Assembly: GCA_946811185.2 (NCBI GenBank)
Contig: OX328107.1
Coordinates: 15,527,565 to 15,591,564, forward strand
Source: Hippopus hippopus
Taxonomy: Eukaryota > Mollusca > Bivalvia > Cardiida > Cardiidae
Length of the DNA: 64,000 nucleotides
Reading direction: 5' to 3'
The notes beneath the pieces are model-generated. The model was not told the DNA's origin and did not search any database. It saw nothing but the letters and a program-made list of their open reading frames with translations. A program made the translations under genes and the position numbers. This document shows, in pieces, positions 45,361 to 56,530 of the stretch. The first letter of the stretch is position 1; each line of letters starts with the position of its first letter.

Positions 45361-45476
45361 GTACTTGTTCTAGACAGCTTTTGGAAATGTTGTGTGAAAA
45401 GGAGCACCTGCTTGTGACAAGTAATTGCTCCCTTCTCAGCAATTTTTCTGTATTATTTGCTAGCACATACTCTCTC
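45361..45476 (+). repeat. Variant hairpin, CTTGTGACAAG centre
   Basis: GGAAATGTTGTGTGAAAAGG, then GCACCTGCTTGTGACAAG and TAATTGCTCCCTTCTC: the TTAA-MITE hairpin layout with a different tip. Cut by the MITE starting at 45477. Confidence 0.45.
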
Positions 45477-45703
45477 TTAATCATTTGCCTCACAATCCCT
45501 AGTTTTAACAACCTGGAGGAAGAGGGATTGAGAAAGTAACATGGAAAAAGTAGAAAATGCCGGTAACCAGCATTTTCTCCTCACCTACAATGTTTTCTAC
45601 CTTTTAAAGACAAATCTCATCAATACGAAATTGCTTATCCTACTGTCTGCAATTGATTTCAATTTAAACAAATCTAACATTTTGCTGTGTGGTAAAGATT
45701 TAA
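45477..45703 (+). mobile_element. TTAA-MITE, tandem with the next copy
   Basis: TTAATCATTTGCCTCACAAT to TGTGTGGTAAAGATTTAA. Hairpin centre GGTAACC; right arm diverged (CTCCTCACCTACAATG). Confidence 0.88.
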
Positions 45704-45916
45704 TCCTGTTCCATACAGTCCCAAGTTTTAACAAACCTCAAAAAGAGCAAGCTTTTGAAAACAGTGTGGGAAAAGGGAAAAATGCTGGTAACCAGCATTT
45801 TCTCAAAAACCGTGCTTTCAAAAACTGTGAAGTTCACGGGTTTAAAAATTGGTTATGGCCTAAATTATTTTACTCCAGAGTTGTTAAAAGTTTGGGATTG
45901 TTTGGTGAAGGGTTAA
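45700..45916. mobile_element. TTAA-MITE with two left ends
   Basis: Shares TTAA 45700-45703 with the previous copy. It starts TTAATCCTGTTCCATACAG (left type). After the hairpin it ends GTTAAAAGTTTGGGATTG and TTTGGTGAAGGGTTAA, which is the left end again in reverse. The right-end body is absent. A snap-back or template-switched copy. Confidence 0.82.
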
Positions 45917-46194
45917 GCCTTTCCTCATGGAATGTTTTTTCCAAGAGGAGCAGTTAGTTTTCTTGAATTTTGAAGGAAAGGAAACATTTTCATAATGATT
46001 ATGAATAACATTGTGAAATTTGGGGGCAAAGTACTTAATAAGCATGAAAGAGATTGTTGGTAAGCTGTGTATACTTAATAAGTAATCAAAACTGAGATAA
46101 AGTATTGCTTAGGTTACATTTTATAAGCAAGGATGATAGATGGAATATTCAAAGACATGAACTGTGGTATAGAGCTGATAAATATATTTTATAG

Positions 46195-47190
46195 GGCGTA
46201 AAAAAAAAAATAGTTTGTTTCGGGTAACCTGACCCTACCTAGAGATTTTGCCCCGACCCTAATTTTTTTTGGTCTTCTGATAAAAAAAAAATCAGCCTTT
46301 TATCATTGTGTGTCACAGGACGCCTGTTTCAGCAAATATTGCGCATTATATTATAGGTGTACAATCATGTACTACTACATACATAATTATGCATGAAAAC
46401 TCCTACGCCTGTACAAAAACTACCGTGTATCGGAGTATATTGAACCGACCTTAAACACAAATTGTCAAATGCAACAACGTGGGTTTTCCATTTCTAAAAA
46501 TACATACAAGCAGGCGGAGAGATCGGGCTTTTTCGCTAACTCCACACAGGAACTTCTGTTTATCGAACGTTCGTATCCTATCGCACGGTTACAAAAGACA
46601 AATGGGTACCAGTTTTATCTTCTACAACAAATCACGCCCGAAATACTGCGGTACTATACAGACTGTGTAACGAACTTTTACTTTTGATTTTCGCTTTTCT
46701 TCGCGTAAAATATAGACAGGATCCCGTCATCTCTGTTGTCATCACCGCATTTCCGGTTCTGTAGTGCATTGTCGCTACTTTCGGTTTGCTAGATTTCAGA
46801 TTGAACAAGTTCTGTTAAACATCATTCGGCAAAAGTGCTAGCATGCTCCAGAACTACGAACAATTAAGGTGTTCAATGCAGATAAAACATTTGAAAAATT
46901 TTAATGGACGTTTCTCTTGCAACTTATCTGACATGACGGACTGTGGACTAAACTAGACGACGGCAACGATAGAAGCTTAGATTTGTATCAAGCGTCGATA
47001 GGTCTTCATATTAGACAGGTATTTTCATATTTTTTTTCTATCTTTGTTACAATGAGGCAACAATAATTTCTTTCGGAAAATATAAATCTACCCAAACTTG
47101 CCTTGTTCTCGCTCTGCCCCCCCACCCTTCACTCAGCTTGATTTACCGTACCTGGTCTTAGAGAAAAACCTGAAACTGCCTAGGCTAGGA
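46195..47190. repeat. Unidentified repeat with GGTAACCTGACCCTACC
   Basis: Starts A-rich, then TAGTTTGTTTCGGGTAACC, TGACCCTACCTAGAG and GCCCCGACCCTAATTT. The 46340-47130 interior is unfamiliar and has no credible long frame. Its first 90 bp recur inverted at 50436-50526. Confidence 0.4.
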
Positions 47191-47287
47191 GCGGCTATGC
47201 AAAAATTTTCCAAGGCTTTCTAATCTCTCCTACATTTCCGGCAAGTGATGCCACTTTAGTTTCCAGGTAAAATGTGTCTGATCTATA

Positions 47288-48818
47288 CTGAACCAAAAAA
47301 GAAACTTCCCCTGTGTTTAAGTGCAGATATACACAAATATGAAAATCAGGATTAAACTAGATTTATATGCATTGAAAGAGTATTTTATTGCGACTTTGTG
47401 TGAAAAAAATTATTGCTGAGGGTTTATCCAAAAGTAGTGAAATGGTAGTTAAAATGCGGAAGGGGTCGCTCACCAAAATCACAAATTAATACAGGGTATG
47501 ACCACCTTCAGCATGAAGGACTGCCTGGCATCGTTGGCGCATAGAACGGATAAGTGTATTGATTTCGGCTTGTGGAATGTTGTTCCATTCCTGAATTAAG
47601 GCTTGTCTTGGCTGAATGACGTTTGACGGTGGAATAGGGCGACGTCTAACACGCTGGTCCAAATTATCCCAAAGGTGTTCAGTGGGATTCAGATCAGGGC
47701 TTTTGGCAGGCCAGTCATTAATAAATGCAATGTTATTCGCCCTGAGGAAATTCACATTGTCCCTAGCTGTATGGCTTGTGGCATTATCATGCTGAAAAAG
47801 AGTGATATTGGCATTATTTTGAAACAGTGGGATAACGTGCCTCGCAAGAATTTCATCTCGGTAGCGTTGGGCATTCAAATTCCCTTCGATAACTACGAGA
47901 TTAGTGCGAAAGCCATGTGCAATGCCCGCCCAGACCAAGACAGAACCCCCACCCCCAAAACGATCTCGTTCAAGTACGCAACAGTCTGCATAACGTTCAT
48001 TTCTCCTACGGTATACTCAAACCCTGCCATCACCTCGATGAATGGAAAACCTGGACTCGTCAGAGAAAAGAACGCTATTCCATTGTTGTCTAAGCCAGCG
48101 TTGGTGTGTACGTGCCCAATTAACACGATTTACGCAGTAACATCGCGTCAAAACACAACCAACATATGGACGACGTGCACATAGCCCACCCTCGCGCAAG
48201 CGATTGCACACAATTTGGGCAGATATACGGTTGTTAAGTGTACCAGGGGTGTTAGCAGCAGTGACTGTGGCAGTTTGGAAGCGATTGCGCAGGTGGGTGT
48301 TCCAAATATAGCAGTCTTGGCCGAGCGTCGTGACGCGAGGACGTCCACTACGTGGTCAATCTTCCATACGCCCTTTTGCTTTAAAACGTTGCCTAAGGTG
48401 TCGAATAGCATGAGTAGAACATCCAATATTCATAGCAACAGCATTCATCGTCATACCAGCATTAAGCATGCCAATGGCACGTTCGTGTAAATTTTGCGGA
48501 ATTCTAGGCATATCAAAAATAAAGAAAACTAAAAAGAATTTAATTTTTTTCAACGTCTTTTTCTTATTGACATGAAAGTCTATAAAATTAGACTGAAAGG
48601 TTTCAAAAAATAAACACGAATTATACTGGTCCGTGCATGCACGTGAAAATCGCTTTCAGCGGGTTTCTTCTGCAAAATGCTTTCAATCGAGTTAAAATTT
48701 GTTTTATCGGACACATAATCGTTCGCCCGAATATATGTAGGTCATCTGACATTTTGAATTTTTTTTAATAACATTGCATTTGCACTTAAACACAGGGGAA
48801 GTTTCTTTTTTGGTTCAA
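47288..48818 (-). mobile_element. Tc1-like transposon, 1531 bp, DD35E
   Basis: 38 bp inverted repeats: CTGAACCAAAAAAGAAACTT onward at the left (47288-47325) and its complement at 48781-48818, differing only at the outermost base. TA is at 47286-47287 and 48819-48820. One transposase gene lies on the minus strand. Such well-matched ends indicate a young insertion. Confidence 0.96.
47486..48511 (-). pseudogene. Tc1-like transposase with two nonsense codons
   Basis: One continuous frame of 341 codons from the ATG at 48511 to the stop at 47486, the usual Tc1 size. The N-terminal helix-turn-helix region starts MPRIPQNLHERAIGMLNAGM; RSGRPRVTT is the GRPR-like linker. Catalytic residues are intact: D in LFSDESRF, D in FQHDNATSHT and, with 35 residues between, E in LNPTEHLWD (DD35E). 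The only defects are two in-frame TGA codons, at 48356-48358 (after GRMED, before PRSGRP) and 48017-48019 (after GDGRV, before YRRRNE, one Val intervening). Both sit where related proteins have Arg, fitting CGA to TGA decay at CpG. DD35E rather than the classic DD34E places it outside canonical Tc1. Confidence 0.93.
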
Positions 48819-48839
48819 TATATATAAAATTGAGGAGCA

Positions 48840-49440
48840 GCAGCACTTCTCCCACATTTCTTGACGGATTTGGGTAAAATTTTCACAGGATGTTTCTCAT
48901 CATGTGACCTAGCGCATATTGTCAAGGTTTTGCAATTCATAGCTGCATCATGGAAAAATGGGGCTTCATGTTGTATTTCATTTTTCACCAATATCTCTTT
49001 AATTAATACTGGACATATCCCAACGGATTTGGATGAAATTTTCACAGATCATGTGACCTAGCGCATATTGTCAGGGTTTTGGAATTTATTACTGTGTCAT
49101 GGAAAAAGGGGGCTTCATGTCAAATTTAAACTGCGTCCATCCTTACAAAAGTCTGTTTCTTGTGAACGCAACTCCTCCCACATTTCTTGACGGATTTGGA
49201 TAAAATGTTCATAGAATGTTTCTCATCATGTGACCTAGTGCAGATTGTCAAGGTTTTGCGATTTATAGTTGCATCATGGAAAAAGGGGGCTTCATGTTAT
49301 ATTTCATTTTTCACCAATATCTCTTTAATTACTTGACATATCTCAACAGATTTGGATGAAATTTTCACAGATCATGTGACCTAGCGCATATTGTCAGGGT
49401 TTTGGAATTTATTGCTGTGTCATGGGAAAAAAATGTTTTT
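48840..49440 (+). repeat. Dimeric tandem repeat, about 323 bp period
   Basis: Two rounds of an A-B dimer. A has TTCTTGACGGATTTGG and ATGTTTCTCATCATGTGACC; B has GGACATATCCCAACGGATTT and TTCACAGATCATGTGACC. Both carry CATATTGTCARGGTTTTG (A round 2 reads CAGATTGTC) and GGAAAAAGGGGGCTTC. A GTGCGTCCGTCTGTCC run follows at 49527. Related monomers are at 16164 and 24600. Confidence 0.75.
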
Positions 49441-49981
49441 CATCAATGTATCTCCAACTAATGGATATAATTTCATGAAACTTCATATTTTTATTGCTTA
49501 ACAAAGCCAATGACCAATGAGTCCGTTGTGCGTCCGTCTGTCCATCCATCAGTCCATGTGTAAAACTTTTAGATCACAAGTAACACAATATATCTATTGA
49601 GCTACCCAGGTACGTACTAGAAATTCCAACACTTTAGTCTCTAAAGCTAGCTGCTTGAAATAGCAGCCATGTGGCGGCGTTTATTGTGATGACGACACTC
49701 TTGTTTCACATTATAACTCTGAAGGACAACAAAAGTGGATACTTGTAATTTCAAAGTTGTGTCAAGAATTTGTGTTCTAGATAAAAAACAATATGCATAA
49801 CCTTTGTAAACCCAACTTTTCTACAGATAAAATGTTTACTTTAAATCAGTATAATATATATAGTCCTCTAAAGTGTTCTGGAGGGGGAGGGTATTAAACA
49901 TAAAAACAAACAAAACATTCTAGTATTCATTCAGTTTATTTAGAAACTTGCAAATAAATGTTTTTCACTTTTTCAGCTGTT
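49441..49981. other. Tail of the dimeric repeat element, then unassigned DNA
   Basis: GTCCGTTGTGCGTCCGTC microsatellite and a possible terminus GACGACACTCTTGTTTC near 49705 resemble tandem-core ends. The rest is unassigned. Confidence 0.4.
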
Positions 49982-50216
49982 TTAGCTCTTTACCACACAA
50001 TCCACAGTTTTAACAATCCTTAAAAAAAACTTTTGAAAACATTGTGGGAAAATTGAGGGAAAAGGAGAAAATACTATATACCCATATTTTCTTTGTTTCC
50101 CATGTTTTCTACCCTTCCCAAAACAAATTTCAATTTGTGAGTTACATTTGTTTTGTTGTCAGCAAATACTTTTAATTTGGACAAGTCTAAAAAATTTCAA
50201 TTCAGAAAAGAGTTAA
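49982..50216 (+). mobile_element. TTAA-MITE with an arm duplication
   Basis: TTAGCTCTTTACCACACAAT to AGAAAAGAGTTAA. The left arm contains an extra GGGAAAATTGA before GGGAAAAGGAG, and the tip is eroded (ACTATATACCCATA). Confidence 0.85.
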
Positions 50217-50283
50217 ACAAAAGTGGACAGCATTCAGTGGGGAAAAAAGATGCAAATATAGAAGTATAGTTTAGATAGAATTT

Positions 50284-50424
50284 GACCATTTACCGCACAA
50301 TCAGAAAGTTAGTGACAGACTAGAGGTCTTTTGAACACATAATGAGAAAAGGGTCTCAGAGCTGGTAGCCACCATTTCCTCTTTTTTTTCCATTTTCGAA
50401 AGCAAATACCACCATTTCAAAATT
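50284..50424 (+). mobile_element. TTAA-MITE fragment
   Basis: CCATTTACCGCACAATCAG, GAGGTCTTTTGAACAC, GAGCTGGTAGCCACCATTTC, AAATACCACCATTTC; then cut by the poly-T border of the repeat at 50425. Confidence 0.7.
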
Positions 50425-50530
50425 TTTTTTTTTTTTGGGGGGGGGGTTTAAAAAAAAAAATTGTCCCTACCCTACCTAACATTTTTGGAGACGTTACCCT
50501 AAACAAACTATTTTTTTTTTTTAGGCCTAG
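50425..50530 (-). repeat. Inverted copy of the 46195 repeat end
   Basis: GTTACCCTAAACAAACTATT and CCCTACCCTACCTAAC are the reverse of the opening of 46195-47190. It inserted in, or ended within, the MITE at 50284. T, G and A runs flank it. Confidence 0.6.
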
Positions 50531-50667
50531 TTTTACTAAGTGGTGGTTTGCTAAATCCCTGACCATCATACAGATCAAAGTGTGCCATTGAAAGATTCCA
50601 GAGAGAAATTTAAAAATTGCTCAAATAGGTTAAGTTATGCATTTGTGACAGTATTTTCTGTAAAGTT

Positions 50668-50808
50668 TTAACCCTTTATCAAACCAGCAGGTGTTTTAAG
50701 AATCTTGAGGAAGAAGACTTTTGAAAACATTGTGAGAAAAGGAAAGGATGCTGGTTACCAGCATTTTTCCTTTTCCCAAAATATTTTCTATGCTTTCAAA
50801 GACAAAGT
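50668..50808 (+). mobile_element. TTAA-MITE, right half lost
   Basis: TTAACCCTTTATCAAACCAG, CTTGAGGAAGAAGAC and a hairpin AAGGAAAGGATGCTGG/CCAGCATTTTTCCTTTTC; ends after TTTCAAAGACAAAG. Confidence 0.85.
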
Positions 50809-50963
50809 TTGTGCCAGCTTTTGTCAGATTTTACAACACATTTTTCTGTCAGTGACTGGATTCTTGACGGGTTACGCTGTAACAAAGTATCAGAATTGTT
50901 GTAATATCTATACTTTTGAATCTGGTATGAATTAAATTTGTCTGCATTTTGACTTCTGAATTG

Positions 50964-52455
50964 TTAGCTCACCTGAGCACAAAGTGCTCAGGATGAGCTA
51001 TTGTGATCACTCACCGTCCGTCGGCGTCCGTCGTCTGTCCGGCGTCCGTCCGTCCGTCCGTTCACATTCCTTTGTTTACACTGTAGCATCTACAAATATT
51101 AACCAATCAGCACCAAACTTGGTCAAAATATATATGACCATAAGATCTCGGATGAGTTTGATTATGGGTCTAATCGGACCAGAACAAGTGGAGTTATTTG
51201 CCCTTGAATTAGAAAAATTGCTATATTTGACTTTGTTTACACTCTAGCATCTACAAATATCAACCAATCAGCACCAAACTTGGTCAAAATATATATGACC
51301 ATAAGATCTCAGATGAGTTTGATTATGGGTCTAATCAGACCAGAACAACTGGAGTTATTTGCCCTTGAATTAGAAAAATTGCTATATTTGACTTTGTTTA
51401 CACTCTAGCATCTACAAATATCAACCAATCAGCACCAAACTTGGTCAAAATATATATGACCATAAGATCTCGGATAAGTTTGATTATGGGTCTAATCGGA
51501 CCAGAACAAGTGGAGTTATTTGCCCTTGAATTAGAAAGTTCTTTAGAATATTTCTTTGTCCGGAGCATAACTTTGTCATCTCCAGTCCAATTGACTTGAA
51601 ACTTGGCATTTGTGTTTGTTGCAATAATAGGGAGTGTAGTGTGAAAGAACCATAACTCTACCTTGTACTTTCTATGAGTTATTTCCCTTTGATTGTCATT
51701 TTTACAGCATTTTCTGCTTGTCCGGAATATAACTTTATCATCTCAAGCCTGAACATCTTCAAATTTGGTATGCATGATTGTTGAAAAATTACGGAGTGCA
51801 GTGCACAAGAACTATAACTCTTCCCAGCACGAATTTTGAGTTAATCCCCCTTTTACCTTCATTTTTTATAGCATTTCTTGCTTGTCCGGAGCAAAACTTT
51901 GTCACCTTAAGTAGGAATGACTTGAAATATGGTATGCTTATTTGTTGAAATATTTGGAAGTGCAGTGCACAAGCATTGTAACTCTACCTCGTGCTGTTTT
52001 TGAGTTATTTCCCTTTGATCGTCATTTTTACAGCATTTAGTGCTTGTCCGGAATATAACTGTCATCTCAAGTCAGAACGACTTCAAACTTGGTGTGCATG
52101 TTTGTTGTAATATTACCGAGTACATCGCGCAAGAACAATAACTCTGCCTAGCTCTGATTTTGAGTAATTCTACTTTGATCTTCATTTTTGTACAGTATTT
52201 CTTGCTTGTCCGGAAGGGAACTTTGAAGTCTCAAGTCAAATTGACCTGAGACTTGGTAAACATGTTTGTTGCATTACCTGCCCTTTGTGATTATTATACC
52301 TCCTTGACAACTGGCGGTGGGAAGGGCATATCTTGCGACAATTTGCCGCTCGTTTCATTATCATTTTGCCTGGGTATTTGGTATTTATCTTCATTGTAGA
52401 CCTTTACTGCTTAGTACTCAGGTGAGCGATATAGGACCATCATGGTCCTCTTGTT
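50964..52455 (-). mobile_element. Tandem-core element containing another
   Basis: Opens TTAGCTCACCTGAGCACAAA and closes GGTGAGCGATATAGGACC, CATCATGGTCCTCTTGTT. GTCCGTCCGTCCGTTC leads to three near-identical 156 bp units (51083-51537) with CCAATCAGCACCAAACTTGG and ATTATGGGTCTAATCGGACC. A different element fills 51540-52361. Confidence 0.85.
51540..52361 (+). mobile_element. Inner tandem-core element, CTCGTTTC end
   Basis: Five units of about 162 bp homologous to 2890-3760 and 14950-15880 (CCGGAGCATAACTTTGTC, TTGACTTGAAACTTGG), ending TTGACAACTGGCGGTGGG and GACAATTTGCCGCTCG. It lacks its own left terminus, so it may be a truncated insertion or a recombinant. Confidence 0.7.
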
Positions 52456-53475
52456 TTCATATTTGGCAGCTAGTCAGCCATTTATCTCTTCTCCTTTTAT
52501 TTCTTCAAGATTTAGGTTTTGCCCATCTGAGCATGAAGGGCTCTCAGGAGTGCTTTGGGATCAGTTTATGTATACATACAAGGCATTATGTGTTGTACAA
52601 CATTCTGTACAAGACAAATTTATGATGCATAGCATCATAGAAGCCGCAGTCTTTTGGTGGACAATTTCAGAAATATTGACTCTCTTGAGAAATTGTGATT
52701 ACATTTTTTGTATCTGTTTTTACCCCCACCCCCCCACCAACGGAAAATCATGACAAATGGTACTAAAATGCAAAGAAAAAAGAAAATAATATGTACATGT
52801 ATTCTAATTCTATAAAAAAAATAAAAAGAATAAGTTTAGAGAGGAATCTTAAATAATCTTGTTGTTAAATTTAAAAAAAAAAAAAACGTAAAAGCATCAG
52901 AATTTTTAAGTTTCTACTCGAAATTTGAAAATGGAGAAATTGTGCATTCAAATACACAATTTTCCATTTATCAAATGGTTTTAGAAAGGAAACTTCTGTA
53001 GCGGCATCAAAGGCAATACTGCGGAATTATTTAAGTTACCAATTATTCAAAGTGATATTAAGATTGTTATTCACATTATGTTGTTTACATGTATTTACAA
53101 TTTTTATCAGTGATCTCTTCTTTGTGTTTCATTTTTCAAAAAAAAAAGTTAACTTTTTCTAACATGGCTAACTTTACCATGCAAATCAAACCTGATAACT
53201 ACTATTTGACTGCTATGTAAGCCTAATAAATTATAAGAGTTTGATCCCTTTGGGCCGTGAAATCGATCACATACGGATTGGTTTATTGACTGCCAATCTC
53301 TGCAAACCCTTCACACTAATAACCGATTATTGCGCTTCGAGAGCAAAGGGTTTCATTTTATTGGAAAACAACTCTGCAGGATATATCTGGGGTTGTAAAT
53401 TACCGGGGTACCAAAACTTATAGAATCCATTTTCCTTTCAGGTCTTACAATTTGACCTCCCCCAAATTTTACCGA
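52456..53475. other. Unassigned AT-rich DNA
   Basis: Several A runs, and a short frame at 53241-53423 (MIPLGREIDHIRIG) that has no splice borders or similarity I recognise. No repeat border found. Confidence 0.3.
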
Positions 53476-53630
53476 AAGAAAGCGTTTGAAAACTTATGGT
53501 CAAAGATAGAAATGCTGGTGACCAGCATTTGCTGTTTTTCAAACAATGTTTTCACGCCTTAACTGGTTCAAATTCCATAATTTCAGCCATATTTATTATG
53601 TTCTCTACAATTGCTTTTAAAAGTGGGGAA
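53476..53630 (+). mobile_element. Degenerate TTAA-MITE
   Basis: GAAAGCGTTTGAAAACTTATG, GATAGAAATGCTGGTGACCAGC, TTCAAACAATGTTTTCACGC. Both termini are gone. Confidence 0.65.
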
Positions 53631-54605
53631 GTCATATATTGCCGGTTCATGAAGAGTTTGAAAAAAATTAACATCGCAGGAAAAGTTTGATGGGACAGAA
53701 GCCGAGTGTATGGGTGTGGGTGAGGTGGGGAAGAGGAACGCTTGAAATATACTAATATGTACGTATATTTACTACATCTTTGGAATTCAATCCCTGATTT
53801 TTTTTCATAATTATATTAATTTCAATCTCTGATTTTTTTTTCATATTTTTATGAACAAAAATGGTATAGTAGTAAAAATACTTCGGTTGGATACATTTTT
53901 GAAAAATTACTCACAGAGCTAGGGATAGCATGAAGAAGTTTCTCTTTTTACAATGTTTTTGAAAACATTTATCTCTACCCTGCCGCACAGAGCTGTTGCA
54001 TTCTGAGCAGACAGCATTTTATTGCAATGGTTTTGTATGGGATCGTCAAAAACGTATATTAGGCTGGGGAAAGTGAGGTGGGAGATCAGACCACACGGGT
54101 ATCGTCTGATCTATCATGAACAACACAACCGACTACAAATTTTACTTATTAACCTTAATGTTCGACAGGTCAATTCTGTTTTAAGTAATTTCGTCACTTT
54201 TTGAGAACCAGTCAGTGGTTTTGCGAGCACACGTTAGACAGAAATCAGTCTGCACATCCGTTAAGGCCGATCTTTGTGTACATTGCGCACTTTCTTTTCT
54301 GGCTTATCTTCTGTTGATGACAAACAGCTATTGTAAATTTTATTTTTTCTAAAAACAAAAGCATTCATACAAGATATTAAAGATATAAAATGGCTGTTGT
54401 CGGGAAATTTTTAATTCATAATTCCTTTGAATAACGATCACGGTTGTGGTCTAACAAATATGTATAGTATGGCAAAAGTTACCTGAGGCAAGCTGAGTCA
54501 ATTTACAAATGCAATGACCCAACTTCGGCAATTTCACGCCACGGAAAGTTTACAGAGACTCTGTTCCTTTCTGCCGAGCTATAGATCTGTTGTTGGCTCG
54601 GAATT

Positions 54606-54720
54606 AGCCTGGGTTCCAGTCCGATCGTTATTTCCTCTTTTTACATTCGGATGTTTTTTTTTTGACACGGTAATGTCCAAATATCGAAAAGGAAAAAATG
54701 ATCGGACTAGAACCCAGGCT
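54606..54720. mobile_element. Small inverted-repeat element, AGCCTGGGTTC ends
   Basis: 115 bp made of two 30 bp inverted arms (AGCCTGGGTTCCAGTCCGAT at the left; ATCGGACTAGAACCCAGGCT at the right) around a 55 bp spacer. Frames on both strands here mirror each other because of the palindrome. Confidence 0.8.
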
Positions 54721-55062
54721 AGCTTGGAGGTAATCGTAAACCGAACTCTAAACATAGCCAACATGTAAAAATCAATGTCTGCCTATTTACCTGTATTTCT
54801 TAATACATGTAAAAATTAAGGTATCTTTCATATAGAATAAAGAGGAAAAAATACATTTTCAGAACTTTAAATCTAAAATAGTTGTTGAATTTTCTTTCAT
54901 GTGTTGAAAAGTCAAAATTATCTCCAGTGATCTTAAGTCAGACAGCTTATTCATTGTTCATTAATTTGGTAAAACTTTAAGTCATTTAAAAAATAAACTT
55001 TTGGCCCTTTTATCCTATTTTTTTATTTCTTTTTCCCTGATTGTTCGGATTGTGCTGGTTCT

Positions 55063-55276
55063 AGACCTGTCCCATCATAGAAAGCTTTAGAAAACAATGA
55101 AGGATAAGGTTTAAATGCTGGTAACCAATATATTGTACTTTTCTTGCAATATCTTTTACTTTTTAAGAGAAAAATTCATCGTTTGAATCACTTTTATTTG
55201 TCTTAAGAAAACGATTTCGGTTTGGAAAAGTCTGATAATTCATGGTTTGATAATTCATTGTTTGATAAAGAGTTAA
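55063..55276 (+). mobile_element. Degenerate TTAA-MITE
   Basis: AAGCTTTAGAAAACAATG, AAATGCTGGTAACCAATAT, TTCATCGTTTGAATCAC and GTTTGATAAAGAGTTAA. A duplicated GATAATTCAT is near the right end. Confidence 0.7.
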
Positions 55277-56530
55277 AAAATAAAGTTATCCATTTAATGT
55301 ACAAGTACGACTTCTAACGACTCTGCAGTTGATTGCTGAGGAAAAAATATGAAAACGGGTGCAATAAAAGGAAAAAATATGAAAACTGGTGCAGTTACTT
55401 AAAGAAGTTATCTCCTACTTTTTTGAAAAAAAAAAATCTACATCACTCAAACAGTTTCACCTGCAGAAAGGATTAACCACAAAAAGAAATGACTCTATTA
55501 GATCTAATAGAATAAAATTGATACACACTATAAATATAGTGGAAGAAGGAAGCAAAACAAATTATTTTTTTCTGAATTCAGTCACCTGTTGATATTGCGA
55601 TGTCAAGGATTTTTTTTAACCAAAAAAATTTCGACATATAGAATCGATTAGGCCCAAGATCAGACCGCTTGTTTTGTACAGTTTGCTATTGATCTATTGA
55701 GTGCGTTTTTGATGCAGTTTATAATTGGTCTATTATTAGACTACTGTGTCTGATAAATAGTAATAATCTCAGTCTTCTTAACAAATAGAGAGAGAAAAAA
55801 ATGCAATTCAAAAAAAGTCTATAGTAACAATATAAAAATAAAAACTTGGGGAAATAGCAGTTTTTATAAATCTCTTAAAAAGTTTTAACAGATGCAAATA
55901 ATATGAACGTACATGTATAAAAATGATAAATATATTATAACATTGGACAATGTGTAAAAACAGGACCCAAATTCAACAGAACAATAGACAAGGTTGTCAT
56001 CACATCTGTTTTTATCTTCCTTTAGTCCAGTCTTAAAATCTCACTTAACTCGATACAGCATTTTTACACAAAAAATAACGATAGTGCCGTTTTTAAACTA
56101 AAATGGACGCAAGTTCCCGTTGTAACAAATGTAAATGAATACTTAGATCGTAATCACAAAAAGGGTGAAAGGGCGAATTTCTAAAACTTTTCTCTATAAA
56201 TGAATAAAAAGAGATCAAACTCCAAGTGTCATTTTGAAAAATTATTTTAAAACTTTTCTCTAGAAATAAGAAGGAGAATGGGTCAGTGACTTTAAATCAA
56301 AATGGACGCAACTTCCCATATTGCTACAGTAAATTTAAATTATATTGAAGTAAAGTAGAGATATTATAGAATACTTCTAGACGTTATAGATTTTTATCAT
56401 TTTAGACAAAAAATGTGTTTTAGTCAATCAAAAGATTTTTCCTTCTGAAATCCTATGTGACGGGTCGGTATCGGAAATCCTTTGGGACCGGATTATCGAT
56501 AAATTCCAAGGGGAGTAATTCTTGTTTTAC
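55277..56530. other. Unassigned, possibly intron of the minus-strand exon
   Basis: AT-rich, with a GATCAGACCGCTTGTTTTG palindrome fragment at 55660. Two weakly similar segments with AAATGGACGCAAGTTCCCG (56102) and AAATGGACGCAACTTCCC (56300) suggest a small local duplication. Nothing coding is visible. Confidence 0.35.

Noticed and set aside
45541..45957. 138-codon frame
   Set aside because: It spans two adjacent MITE copies; the peptide (ENAGNQHFLL type) recurs wherever the hairpin is translated.
47675..48184. 169-codon plus-strand frame
   Set aside because: Antisense shadow of the Tc1-like transposase, which explains its openness.
54514..54768. 84-codon frame and its minus-strand mirror
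   Set aside because: Both strands translate alike because of the inverted-repeat element at 54606-54720.
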